DNA of 64,000 nt from Adiantum capillus-veneris (GCA_014529385.2 CM043956.1:94103221-94167220); one strand, 5' to 3'. Positions 1 to 10,679 are shown, numbered from the stretch's first letter. Numbers and translations: made by a program. The notes: generated from the sequence alone by a model not told the origin.

Positions 1-240
1 AAAAAGACCATGAAGATCTTACCAAAACTATTCAACATGGGTACTCATTGGATAGAGCTCATGAAGCGCCACCCATGGACCATTTGAGCGCTAAATTTGG
101 AGTTCGTATGCAAAAGTTATGGCTAAAATAGTGCAAAATATTCAAAAAGCAAGTGAAGGAGATCTTGACACGTGTACAAAAGTGCCATACTTTTGGAAAT
201 GTGGCTCCTCCTTAACCCTTAGATCAAGAAAAGAGAAACC

Positions 241-679
241 CTAAATAGCCCTCATTTCATCCACATTGGCCCTAATGAAAGTGTTAGACTTATTAAACTT
301 AGGTTTCAAGTTTTTTGAAAAAATTTTGCTTTGGGGGTTTCCAAATTCCGAACTGCTAACACGGCAGCATTTTTGTGCCAGCCACCCACTCATACAACGC
401 TTGGCCTGAGATAGGCACTTGTCCATACCCTTCTCAAGATTGTGGTAGGCGCGCGACGACCACAAAAAAGTCTTTGCAATCTGACTGAGTCCAAGCAAGA
501 ATAATTCTGTATCGTTCCGTACATAGTAGGTGATGGTATCATCCCCCTTTACTTTGGCAAAGTATAGCGTGTTTAAATCTGGAAGCAATCCTTTGCGGTT
601 ATCATGCACATAAGCAATGTTAAAGTCTACAATTACTGCCAAATCTCTATGGACTAGGAAGCGAGATATTTTGTAGCAA
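241..679 (-). pseudogene. candidate last exon of an unassigned minus-strand gene
   Basis: An open frame runs on the minus strand from about 679 to a stop at 241-243. It is preceded by a possible intron acceptor (GGTATAG before CAC). The encoded stretch of about 145 residues has ordinary protein composition. It includes a segment beginning HIDHQLPCYKI and a later cysteine pair, and it ends in a lysine-rich tail. I recognise no domain. It lies 3' of the zinc-finger-like exons at 952-1770 on the same strand and may be their terminal exon, joined across an intron of roughly 330 nt. That link is inference. It could equally be a separate fragment or a chance frame. Confidence 0.35.
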
Positions 680-951
680 GGAAGCTGGTGATCAATGTGC
701 TATACCTCATCAGTGGGTAGTGGGGATTTTGAGCTAACCGCACGAATTTTAACTACAGAGAACAAATGGAGAGAAACTAAGAGAGAATACAAAAAATTAT
801 ATTTTTGGGAAAAAAGATACAAAGCTACAATCTAAAAAAGATAGCATGTAAAAAAAAGATACAAAGCTTTAAGAAGCTAAAGCTTCTTGCATGCTCTGGT
901 TTTTGGGGGGAGTATGCCAGTACTCTTTTTGGGGTCTTGGGACAGCTTGTC

Positions 952-1770
952 CTATATCTGCTTTTTTCTCTTCTTTCGTATCTCCACTGCTACAAATTGT
1001 AGGGTTGATTCGATTTCAAGATCCTCTGCCTCGGCTACACTGTCCTCCTTACAGACATCACTACCTGGGCAGCATATTGTGACCACAATGAACAAGACCA
1101 TGATTCAGACATGGGAGGAGACATATATATAAAACTGACATTACCTTGGTTGCTTGCGAATGGAGTTGTCTCCTTCAGAATGTCTCGGTCACCACCCTCA
1201 ACAGTTTTTCCACCTTCAAAGTTCTTGTACTTTAGCCGCATGGCGTCAAGGTCAAAGACCTCGTCCACATCATGCATGGACGATGTGGAAGCTTCTTTCT
1301 CAACCACTGGCTCAGCTGAACCACCGCACACAATTAGTCTCCACAATAGATTAGCATAAGTTCTACTGTATAAAATGACCAACCTACCTTCAAGCTCCTC
1401 ATAATAATTCCCAAGTGCCCAACATCTTGCTATATGGGGTATCTCCCATTCACAGTCTGGTACATTACACTTGAGATCAGTCGAGCTGACCACTGAAAAG
1501 CAGCACGGATGGTATCTGTGGGCACATGACAGCTGAAAGACACCGATCGCATATTTTCCCCGACAGTTCTTGACCACAGGCCACACAATTTCTAGACAAT
1601 GAAACAATATCCACACTAAATTTAGACTTGGAAGGTGGAGTGGACACAAGAAGGGCCCTGCCCTCTCTTTTCATGAACTTGTTGGACCCCTTCATGAAGG
1701 AGGCTTGCCTTCTGAACTCACCAAGCTCCCTGTCCATTTCCTGAACTATTTTTTGTACAAAACTAAAAAC
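952..1770 (-). pseudogene. unassigned gene fragment with Cys/His zinc-finger-like motif and short introns
   Basis: Three or four exon-like blocks run right to left. A pyrimidine-rich acceptor (CTTCCTTTGTTTTTAG) sits near 1770, followed by a frame containing LYKKIVQEMDRELGEFRR. Next come cysteines as CVACG and CDRC, then CAHRYHPCC and KCNVPDC. Together these resemble a PHD/RING-like metal-binding module, but the two halves sit in different frames, so there is a 1-nt shift near 1545. Two introns are supported by consensus ends and by frame continuity: 1316-1387 (72 nt) and 1075-1144 (70 nt). The last block ends with a basic tail and stop at 952-954. The family is not recognised. The matched short introns argue for a once-spliced gene rather than chance frames. 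Confidence 0.5.
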
Positions 1771-1800
1771 AAAGGAAGATTATTGCAGAACCAACCATAA

Positions 1801-3190
1801 TGGGGGACATGCAGACACTTGCAAGCACCTTGGAGCACTTGCTAGAACATTCAAGTACTTGTAGACACTTGCAAGTGCCTACAAGTGCTCTATCTGTCCA
1901 CTTGCAACACTTTGAAAGGCACTTTCTAGCACTTGGAAGCTCTTTTTAGCACTTTGAAGCACTTGCAAGGTCTTAAAAGTGGTTAAAAGTGCCTCAAGGT
2001 GCTCTGAAGTGATTGCAGAATAACTTTTAAAGCACTTTGATGCAAATTCAAGCACTTTCAAGCACTTGCAAGACTTTACAAGTCGTTGAAAGTGCTTCAA
2101 AGTGCTTTAATATCCCTGCAGGTGGTTCAAAGTGCTTGCAAGTGCATAAAAGTTAGGCACCTTTTAGCACTTGTCGGCATTTGTAGGGTGTTTAAAAGTG
2201 CTTGGAAGTGCTTCCAGGTGCTCAATCTGTCCACTTGCAGCACTTTGAAAGGAACTTGCTAGCACTTGGAAGCTATTTTTAGCATTTTGAAGCACTTTCA
2301 AGCACTTACAAGGTCTTGAAAGTGGTTAGAAGTGCTTAAAAGTGCTTAAAAGTGCCTCAAACTGCTCTGAAGTGATTGCAAAATAAACTTTTAAGCACTT
2401 TGAAAGCATTTCGATGAAAATTTAAGCACTTTGAAGCACCTTCAAGCACTTGCAAGACTTTGAAAGTGGTTGAAGTGCTTCAAAGTGCTTTAATATACCT
2501 ACAGGTGGTTCAAAGTGCTTGCAAGTGCATAAAAGTTAGGGACTTTTTAGCACTTGCTGGCATTTGTACGTGTTTAAAAGTGCTTGGAAGTGCTTCTAGG
2601 TGCTCAATCTGGCCACTAGCAGCACTTTGAAAGGCACTTACTAGCACTTGGAAGCTCTTTCTAGCACTTTGAAGCACTTTCAACTACGTGCAAACTCCTG
2701 CAAGTGCTTGTAGGGTCTTAAAATTGTTTCAAAGTGCTTTAAAGTGCTGTGAAGTGATTGTTGTAAAAAGCACTTTTAATCACTTTGAAAGCATTTTGAA
2801 GCAATTTTAACCACTTTGAATCTTCTTCAAGCACTTGCAACAGTTTGCGAGTGGATGAAAGTTCTTCAAAGTTCTTTAATGTGCCAAATGGTGGTTCAAA
2901 GTGCTTGCAAGTGCATAAAAGTTAGGCACTTGCAGGCATTTTTAGGTGTTTAAAAGTGCTTGGAAGTGCTTGCAGGTGGTTAAGGGTTTTGCAAGTGCTA
3001 AATAGTCAAGCATTTTTTAGCAATTGGAAGAACTTTTAACCACTTTTATGCACCTGCAAGCACTTGCAGGTATTTCCAGATGTTTGCATGTGATTAAAAG
3101 AGCCTGTAGGTCGCTGAAAGTGCTTGCAAGTGCTTAAAAGGTGACCACTCTCAACCACCGTTAGCACTTTCTAGCACTTTATACACTTTA
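1801..3190. repeat. AAGTGCTT/AAGCACTT palindromic-word array with a 330-395 bp higher-order unit
   Basis: The whole interval is built from short words such as AAGTGCTT, AAGCACTT, GCAAGTGC and CTTTGAAAG, in both orientations. A longer unit beginning CT(C/A)(T/A)ATCTG(T/G)CCACT recurs at about 1888, 2221 and 2603, with a degraded start near 2998. That gives periods of 333, 382 and 395 bp. Copies keep the same internal order of words with point changes and small indels. The array lies between exon-like blocks of the minus-strand gene, so it may occupy an intron. No coding signal is seen in it. Confidence 0.85.
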
Positions 3191-3555
3191 AAGACAGAGA
3201 AGACTGGAGTGCCTGCATGGTTGACACCTCCCCCTTCATCCTTGCAACATCATTGAATCCAAAGGACTTGGAGAGTACCCTTGTAAGGGCTCTGATTTTA
3301 GCCTCCTTTTTGGCAATCGCAGTTTCATTTTTTGTTGGAGAGGCTTTCAGTTTCTCCACCTCCTCTCTGAGGCTCTCCACCTTTGCAGCGATGGGTGCAC
3401 AAGCTGAGGAGGTACCTTGGTTGCGCAACCATAAGTCCCGCTTTGTAGCCAGGACTGTCTTTGCAGACTTCACCTTCTCTTCTGCCTTCACTGCCTGCTG
3501 CTCAAGGTCATCGGCAAGATTATCCACCCATGCTATGTAGAGAGGCTGTCCACAT
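3171..3555 (-). pseudogene. coiled-coil segment of the unassigned minus-strand gene
   Basis: The minus-strand frame from about 3555 to 3171 encodes a strongly heptad-like, charged stretch. It starts near NLADDLEQQAVKAEEKVK, and a second helix-like part contains KVESLREEVEKLKAS, so a coiled coil is likely. The reading frame joins the preceding block (3520-3910) only after a 1-nt shift near 3550. A possible donor (GAG followed by GTGTCA) lies near 3225, just before the repeat array. The broken frame suggests a decayed gene. No known family is recognised. Confidence 0.5.
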
Positions 3556-4592
3556 GTGTTCTAGAGGGTGGCTGGACACGGCAGGACCATCCACAGGATT
3601 GTCTATCAGTCCTTTAAATGTGGGGGCTTCTTTCATGCCATAATCGGACATGAACTTATGTATTTTCTGATTGAGACCCCCTTTCTGGCTCTTGACGTTT
3701 TCTAATACTTGATCCCTAACCAAAGCCCATGCAATCTTATGGTTGTTGGGGTCTGCTTTGGCAGCATCGCAGTATTCATATGGAAACCTCCTCGCAAACC
3801 TCGTCATGAGCTCGTCGTTGGAGGGGGAAGCATGGTAGACCTTCTGATACAGAAGCCTGAATGCATCGAAAGGTGGTCATGCACCTGGTGGAGGAAGATC
3901 TTAGTCTTCTTTCTCTGGCACCTTGAACATTGTTGACCACTGTTCAGGTGGCAGGTCCTTGTCTGTTAAATCCTTGGGCAGCTTGCCCTCCATGCTTAGT
4001 CCATATTCCTCATGCAATTGCAATGCAGAATAGAAAAACTTGGAAAGTACCAGATACTCCACCAATGTTGCAAGGAAAGTCATGGAGAAAAATGATTTGT
4101 AACCAATGCTGAAAAAAAGGATTTTTGGCCATGCATTGCCATGAGGCGCATAGACATGAGGCGATGTAGAACTCACCTTTTTGAGCATATTTTTCAACCA
4201 ACAACATGCATTTGGAGAGGGAAGTTCCGATGGTCGTGTTTGTTGATGGGGTTTGCAGCGTTGTTGGTTGCAAGGGACTGCTGTGTCGTGGTTGTTGAAG
4301 GTGTCTACTGTGTGACATGTGTTGGGAGGGTCTACTGTGTGGTGGCTACTGCGGGGGTCTGTTGTTCTGTGGTGTTTGTTGCAGGGGGCGCATGTTGTAC
4401 CAACTCCGTGCTCTGAGTCAGGTTTTTGCACTTCTTGGAGGGAGTGTTCTTCTTGGGAGTCATCTCTACAGAGGGTGCTGCTGCAGCCTTTATGCTTTTC
4501 TGATGGGGGCAATGGGGGTAGAGCTCCACCAGTGATATGGCAGAGCGCGAAGGGTGCAATGGGGGGCAGAGCGTGACGGCTACAACATGCAA
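3520..4592 (-). pseudogene. 5' and central part of an unassigned spliced gene, inactivated by stops
   Basis: The frame starts near 4592 with a low-complexity Pro/Thr/Gln-rich region. It continues to a textbook donor (AAAAAG before GTGAGT) at 4176/4177, skips 68 nt, and resumes after CCTTTTTTTCAG at 4108. The joined frame then encodes a hydrophobic helix-rich block (FLATLVEYLVLSKFFYSAL), an acidic linker and a globular-looking part with FARRFPYEYC and DPNNHKIAWALV. In-frame stops are two TAG, one TGA, one TAA at 3901-3903 and one further TGA. Otherwise the frame is continuous across the splice. I recognise no family. It is upstream of the coiled-coil block on the same strand. Confidence 0.55.
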
Positions 4593-4904
4593 TGGGGGGA
4601 CGAGCTACGAGAGCAGAGCGAGCACACATGTACATGCGGGATTTCGAGTGACAAGCTAGTTGCATGAGAGGAAAGGAGAAAGAGGACAAAGTCCATGATG
4701 ACTGTAAGTTCAAAAAAAGAAGACCCACTCCACCCTATAATGGCTCGCATGCATCTAGATTATAGGTACATAAATTATATTGCATGGAAATTTAGAATTT
4801 CCCTCTCTCTTTTCCCAAATTTGAAAAACGTTGAATTTTCCTCCAGCTAGGTGCTATTGGTGGTACCAACAAAAGGTACAAAAAGCTGTACCACCTAAAC
4901 ATGC

Positions 4905-5480
4905 TATCACCCTGGTACATAATGTACATCTCGTAGCGTAAGCAATGCACCGCTAGGTAAAGACATGCATACATCTCCAACACTCTCTATGTCATATACT
5001 GAACCATCAGCAAATTGCACACAACCAAGTCTCCCACTAGAAAAAGAGCAAAACAAATGATGACATGGCGTCACGTGAAAGTACATACTCATCTAGTAGA
5101 AAACACATGACAATGTGCTATCCAAAGACACAAAGTAGTCTGAAGGCAAGCTAGACTCAAAAGTGACATGCCCGTCACATGCATACTCTCTAGCATCTAT
5201 CTCATAGTAGCACCATGCATCTGCCTCTTCTACTGCCTCATACGCCTAAAGCAACGGTGCCTAATATGCCCATCCTGGCCGTAGTGCCAACATGTCAATC
5301 GCAATCGTGAGCGAGAACCGCCTCTAACCTGAAGCATCTCCATATCCATGCCAAAACTATGGCAAACAAAGTGGGAGGTAACTCAACCATTACACAATGC
5401 TCAAAAGCATGATCAATCGCATCAAAATCGATGCTCACATATGCATTAAAAAACTCCACAATTTGCAAACTCTGCAAGCA
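4905..5480 (-). pseudogene. copia gag C-terminus, zinc knuckle and protease start
   Basis: Read right to left, the frame gives a gag-like segment (FDAIDHAFEHC, VELPPT). It then gives CWHYGQDGHIRHRC, a CCHC knuckle whose second cysteine is replaced by tyrosine. Finally comes a protease-region stretch with HVTPCHHLFCSF, FADGSVYDIESVGDV and LPSGALLTLRDVHYVPG. The last motif is the familiar conserved end of the copia gag-pre-integrase/protease boundary. Stops and frameshifts interrupt the frame, and the catalytic DSG cannot be read intact. It is a dead fragment. Confidence 0.7.
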
Positions 5481-7012
5481 TAAACTAGGACAAACTGCTC
5501 AACCGAGCATATAGCGCATAACCATATACACAAGTAGAGAGCAAACTAGCTCAAAACACGTCCCACAAGAGAAACTTCCTGCAGAAATCTGCAAAAACCT
5601 ATGAAACCTGGACTATCCTGTATTGTAGCCACACAAGCAAACGCACATACTCACTCCTGTGAGAGTGGATACAAGAACACCAAACTGTGTCCAAACTGAC
5701 AAAACCTGTCAAAAGTAAGAGTAAACACTCGATCACTATCAAAGTGGGAATATATTTACCACTGTACAAGATGGCATAACACTTGCAAACTTTTATGACG
5801 AGAAGACAGAGAAAAACGAACAAATTTCCTTTGCAAAATGAGTCAAAACTCAACGCAAACTGCAACACAAAAACTGTAGATAACTGCCAGAGTGGGAGTC
5901 AACTCGACCATTAAACCATCACAGAGAAAACTGTAAATATGCATGAACCATGGCAAGAAATCTTGGGAAAAATCTGGTAGAGTTTCTCTTGGAAACTGAA
6001 CAAAAACTCAAAACATCTCACCAAATATGCATGACAATAGACACTGTCTCAGTAGAAAAATCCAGAAATGGTCTACATGCTATGCCAAAAGCTTGGCAAA
6101 CTGACTCAGTCCTGACCGAGTAGCTCTATGGACGTGTACTTGTCCAAAAAACACTACAAACCTGTAAATCTGAGAGCTATGGATAGCTCAAATTGTGTCC
6201 CCATAATGCATACATAGCATGAAACTGCACAAAACTGTGCTAAAAAAGCTCTCTGAAATGCCCCACACAGTCAACCAATACGCATGAAACCGCATCCGGA
6301 TGTGTAACGATCCGAAAGTCACATCCCAAAGTATCACTTGTATACGCAAGCATACACAAAAACAAGGTGAATTCTCTCTCAAGTAGCACCATAGTGTGCC
6401 ATACATAGCCAAAGATGCAAACCACATCACTCTCTACACTGTAGGAATCAAAGCGCAAACCTTGATATGTCGAGATTGTTGACATGCTATTGCAAAAAAT
6501 TTACTGCTTAGAATTTTAAAATTTTGATATAAGCAGCACATTTGGAACGTGCCAAAACCTTAGGACTCCTGGATCACATGTATCCGAGTCCGGGTGTGAG
6601 AGATATGTCAAAAACCTGCGTTTTCGGACAAAAGATGTAGACTTGCTATTATTGTACCTTCTGTAATTCAGAGGATAATTTCAAAAAATGGAAATCACCA
6701 TCTCGTCCGGGATGTGCCAATATCCCAATTTAGACTCCTGGATCATATCCATCCGACTCGTGCGATGGAGATATGAAAAAAACAATGTTTCAGGAGCCAA
6801 AAACAGCAAAAATGAGCTGCAACACTTCTTGTTTCTGCTCTTTCTGTACAAAATTTAGCAATGGCTTGCTAAAAACTCTACACAAGATGAATATACATGT
6901 CTAAGCTAAGATCTGACACCGTCGAGCCGTATCCACCTCCACCGAGCTCAAGCCGCCATAGCCTAGCTATGTGCTTCCGTCTCATCGGGAAGCCGTCGCA
7001 TGCGTCACCAAA

Positions 7013-7024
7013 GCTCTGATACCA
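7013..7024 (-). other. primer binding site complementary to initiator tRNA-Met
   Basis: The minus strand reads TGGTATCAGAGC immediately inside the LTR. This is the standard plant tRNA-Met primer site of copia elements. It fixes the orientation and the inner edge of the 5' LTR. Confidence 0.85.
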
Positions 7025-7026
7025 AT

Positions 7027-7260
7027 TGTGAGTGCGTGAATGCGGTGCATGTACGGAGAGTGACAAGGGGAGAGAGAGAGAGAACAACATAGGGATGTGG
7101 GGTGGAGCTCCCAAATCTCACTGTATGAGCACAATGTGAGAATAAGTGAGAGCTCCTTATTCTTTGTATGTAAAAAGAATAAGGAGATAAATGTGGGAGG
7201 CCGGACACTAGTTGGTGGACACGGGTGAAGCATGGTGAGGCACACCGCCTTTACCTAACA
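7027..7260 (-). repeat. copia 5' LTR, about 234 bp
   Basis: On the minus strand the segment starts TGTTAGGTAAAGG and ends CACTCACA just before the tRNA-Met primer site, giving TG...CA ends. It contains a (CT)n run and an AT-rich promoter-like part near 7150-7190. No partner LTR is visible in the window. Confidence 0.65.
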
Positions 7261-7261
7261 T

Positions 7262-7799
7262 CAACATCCTCTCCAATCTCCTCCATTGATGCCACAGTGA
7301 TTGGCACATTGTAGCCCTCATACGTCCATGCACTATGAGGGGCTACGTCTATGACATACCACCAGTTTGGTGCAGACTTTGGAGGATGAAATACCACTTA
7401 CAAGAGCCACATAACTCACATGAGTGCTTCCAAACCACCAGTCGTCTAAATTTGGATGTTAAATATTTATAGACTTACTTGTTCACAATGCTCGGGTAGT
7501 ACGAAAGTGTTTTGAAGGTCGGTCCATTTTTTGGTTGAGTCCACCTCAAGGAAACTTGACTCTCCTCTGTGCACAGTAGCGTTGCGACCCTCCATGTTTA
7601 TCTTGAACCATTGAATCTCGAACAAATCCACAAAAAAAACTCTGTAACCACTCCTCAAAATCTCTTGTAGCGTGCCAAAGTAAGTGAGTTCCACCACCAC
7701 AGGATCTGCATCAGAAGACCGTCGTCGACTAGATTGGTCCATATTTACAAGTGATTGATCATGATTCTGGGTCAATATGGTAACTCATACCATAGAGAG
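7262..7799 (-). pseudogene. TNP2 3' exons (DUF4216-like) of CACTA copy 1
   Basis: The minus-strand frame 7775-7467 contains SSRRRSSDADPVVVELTYFG followed by a stretch with FFVDLFEIQWFK. This matches the DUF4216-type C-terminal region that accompanies TNP2 transposases in plants. It is nearly the same as the exon at 35174-35500 of the CACTA copy at 32.6-39.9 kb. The following exon (PTKSTSNWWYVIEVAP-like in the other copy) is present at 7261-7400 with changes. The gene is split by the LTR element at 7805 and truncated on the left. Confidence 0.75.
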
Positions 7800-7804
7800 A
7801 GTCT

Positions 7805-7983
7805 TGTCAGGATAAGGACCCTAAGGAGCAAGGACCACTGCCTAGGGGGTCAGGGACCTGAGCCAGGGGCTCGGACTGGACCAGTGTGGATTGGGGATCC
7901 ATATTGTAGCTAGGGCTAGGAGCCGGCCTATATATAGGGTGGTAGGGCAGTGGATCCAACATCTCAGTCTCCTAGGTCTTATA
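7805..7983 (+). repeat. left LTR (179 bp) of the small LTR element
   Basis: Begins TGTCAGGATAAGGACC and contains CCTATATATAGGG as a likely TATA box near 7927. It aligns without gaps to 10496-10674 with roughly two dozen mismatches by eye, so the insertion is old. Confidence 0.85.
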
Positions 7984-7987
7984 TTGG

Positions 7988-8496
7988 TAATCTTGGGTTT
8001 TTGGGTCCAAAAAAAATCTAGTTGTGAATACAATTCCAACTTCAGTGGATCTCCTATTTTATCTCTAGCACTACGAGTGTCTATATGAGTCCAATTTGGG
8101 GTAAGACCCAGTTCGTGATTATTAAATCACTTATTAAGTGTGAAGATTCCAAAAATTGACCATCACACTTAATAAGGATTTAATAATCACGAGTTGGGTC
8201 TTACCCCAAAATTGGACTCATATAGACACTCATAGTGCTAGAGATAAAATAGGAGATCCACTGAAGTTGGAATCGTATTCACAACTAGATCTTTTCCGGA
8301 CCCAAAAACCCAAGATTATGGATTTTTGTGTCTGGAAAAGATCTAATTGTGAACACGATTCCAACTTCAGTGGATCTCCTATTTTATCTCTAGCACTACG
8401 AGTGTTTATATGGGCCCAATTTTGGGGTAAGACCCAGCTCGTGATTATTAAATCACTTATTAAGTGTGATGGTCAATTTTTGGAATCTTCACACTT
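7988..8496. repeat. three ~155 bp arms in alternating orientation (double hairpin)
   Basis: Arm 1 (7988-8143) is followed after a 19-nt spacer by its reverse complement (8163-8318). After 12 nt a third arm follows in the original orientation (8331-8496), which continues into the reverse complement of the first spacer. Shared landmarks are CAATTCCAACTTCAGTGG, TTTATCTCTAGCACTACG and TTATTAAGTGTGA. Arms differ by only a few substitutions. It lies immediately inside the left LTR. Confidence 0.85.
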
Positions 8497-8499
8497 GCA

Positions 8500-10490
8500 C
8501 TTTCAAGGAAAGAATTCCATAAGCTTCCAAGGGCTCGTTGATAATTTCAGCTTCCAAAGTTGAATTAAGATACTATCGGATGCTAGTTGAGCAGTTTTAT
8601 TGCACAATTTAACTAAGGGGTCTGGTTTGCAAAGGCAACACCCAAAGTTACATGTGCAATACTACTTGCATTTCACTAATTTTTAATTAGTGTTCCTAGG
8701 CCTTTGCCGGCGAGAAATTTGGGCAGGTACTTTTCACTCCACTACAAGTACGCATCTGTTCTGGTTTGGTTTCTTTTTGGTTTGATTTTTTTACATAGGA
8801 TGCATAAACAATGTTTGCTCTTCAGGAAAATGACAAGGTCATGTAAGAGCCACGCAATTTGGGTTGCTGTGTCCGAAATAAGTTTCTGCATTATGCAGTT
8901 ATAGACCCACTTGTAGGGTTTAAGTGGCACATGTCGTCACATGGGATGCAACATGGTCTAGGAACTCAGGACGTTTAGTTTAGCCAATGTGGAACAAGGC
9001 TAATGAGGGTCCCTCTCACTCCTGTCGTAGAGTGTTTGCAGTCACCTCGACACACAAGTACATCTTGTACTTGTAGGATGTTCTTTTTTCAGACATCCTT
9101 AGTTGAGACATATTCCATGCACATGTGGCGAATATGAGTTTTTGGGACTGAGACTGGCACCCACTATTTCAAGTATGTGTCACGATAAAGTCCCTAGGTG
9201 CTAGTCAAATCTGTTTTCTAGACCATTTGTAGCACGACGTATTAAGAGCACTTTCAGTGGCCAAAAATTGTCGGATACTTAGAATAGCTTGTTACGGTAC
9301 AAGTACTGCTAAACAACATTACACCTAGTTGTTTATACATATAGCAAGGCTATGAGTTGTTGATGAAAAAGTTTCATTGTTTGTACCTAGAAGTGACTTT
9401 TGTTTCACCTTCTATTATGGTTCAAACATTTCAGCAAGGCTTGCAAATGATTGCAACAAAAGTATTTAGTTTATTTTCAGAACTATTTACATTCCTCTTT
9501 AATGTGTGCTAGGAGCATCACATTCTCCATCAGTTTTTGCAAGGATGATCATGGATATACAGGTTTGGATCTATTTTTAACTAAATACATGCACACTAGG
9601 TGTTATGGACCCTAGTGTTTAGCAAAGGATGATTTAGAGTGGCATGCATATTCATCACATTTGTTGCTTATGAAGAATTTAGCATTCTATGTGCAGTATC
9701 TCTATGAGATTATGTTTAGATCTACCAATACCCAACAGAGGTCATGGCTTGGTTTGGGTGCTTCTAGATCTTTCAAGTTATCCAAGATGGTTATTCATGT
9801 CATTGATGATTCCTCAACAATCTTATACGATATTGTGATCCACGTTTACCAATCATTTGGAAAGACTGTTTGTAAAACGTGGGGAAACACACCTCAGTAC
9901 TGTCAGTTACCTAAGAGAATAGGCAGATTACAAAGTGTAATTTGGTGCTAAAGGATATGCAAAGTGCGTACATTAGCACCAAGCAATCTAATTGGTAAGC
10001 ATTTATTTCTCTACTTGGAGTTTTCTTACCATAAGTTAAAGCATGTTTGCGACTAGGTTTAGTCTCTTCATGTATAAGCCATTCTCTCAACCTTGAACAC
10101 TAATTTGGTGGGGTTGTTTACTAATGAAAATTGAGAACAAGTCAAGGACTTATAATTTGCTGATAAGTTCCATTAGCCCCAGTTATTTTCGTGGAAAGTG
10201 AAAAGAGGTACTCTTTTGGGTACATCTTTGTTGTGATAACTCATTTAGCATGCTTGTATGCGTTCGAAATGGAGGCTACACACTATATTGGATAGGAGTT
10301 GGTAACACATGCCGGTTGCAAATGGACAACAATGTGGAAAATCACAATGCTACTCTTGGTTTCATTGAACCTCCTACTGAACTGGGTTCAGGCTAAATGC
10401 ACAGCTGGATCCATAAAGGATGCCACTGTGGAACACATTAGTGTATCGCCACTCTTGTTTTCGAGGACGAAAACGCTTCTCCAAGGGGGA
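8500..10490 (+). other. interior of the small LTR element, no recognisable gene
   Basis: About 2 kb without a convincing coding frame. The longest frame, at 9661-9951, has no recognisable motif. Sequence is AT-rich and not repetitive. I see no RT, integrase or gag signature, only the pol-end remnant near 10440-10495. Confidence 0.6.
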
Positions 10491-10495
10491 AGTAA

Positions 10496-10674
10496 TGTCA
10501 GGACAAGGATCCTAAGGAGCAAGGTTTGCGGCCTAGGGGGTCAGGGACCTGAGCCAGGGGATCAAATTGGACCAGTGTGGACTAGGGATACATATTGTGG
10601 CTAGGGCTAGGAGATGGCCTATATATAGGGTGGTAGGGCGGTGGATCCGGCATCTCAATCTCCTAGGTCTTGTA
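10496..10674 (+). repeat. right LTR (179 bp) of the small LTR element
   Basis: Starts TGTCAGGACAAGGATCC directly after the purine-rich tract and ends CTCCTAGGTCTTGTA before the AGTCT duplication. It pairs with 7805-7983. Confidence 0.85.
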
Positions 10675-10679
10675 AGTCT

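Larger units (their letters stand above)
4880..7260 (-). mobile_element. Ty1/copia-type retrotransposon, 5' part only
   Basis: On the minus strand the order is LTR (7260-7027), primer binding site (7024-7013), a leader and gag region, a zinc knuckle near 5285 and the start of the protease up to about 4905. After that the similarity stops, and no RT, integrase or second LTR is found in the window. The right edge abuts a CACTA TNP2 exon at 7261, so this element truncated or inserted into CACTA copy 1. The left edge near 4880 borders the unassigned gene. Confidence 0.7.
7805..10674 (+). mobile_element. small non-autonomous LTR retrotransposon inside CACTA copy 1
   Basis: Two direct LTRs of 179 bp each (7805-7983 and 10496-10674) begin TGTCAGGA and are flanked by a perfect 5-bp duplication AGTCT (7800-7804 and 10675-10679). 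The uninterrupted target is seen in the CACTA copy at 32.6-39.9 kb near 35945. The interior has no gag or pol frame. The 3' end just before the second LTR encodes FSRTKTLLQGGSNVRT-like residues across a purine-rich tract (CCAAGGGGGAAG), the usual end of a Ty3/gypsy pol. It is therefore probably a deleted gypsy derivative mobilised in trans. Confidence 0.85.

Noticed and set aside
1801-3190. CRISPR array
   Set aside because: Repeats are short palindromic words in both orientations with no constant spacer length, and the context is plant nuclear DNA.
9661-9951. Possible gene inside the small LTR element
   Set aside because: A 96-codon frame with no motif or context. Composition is like the surrounding non-coding DNA.
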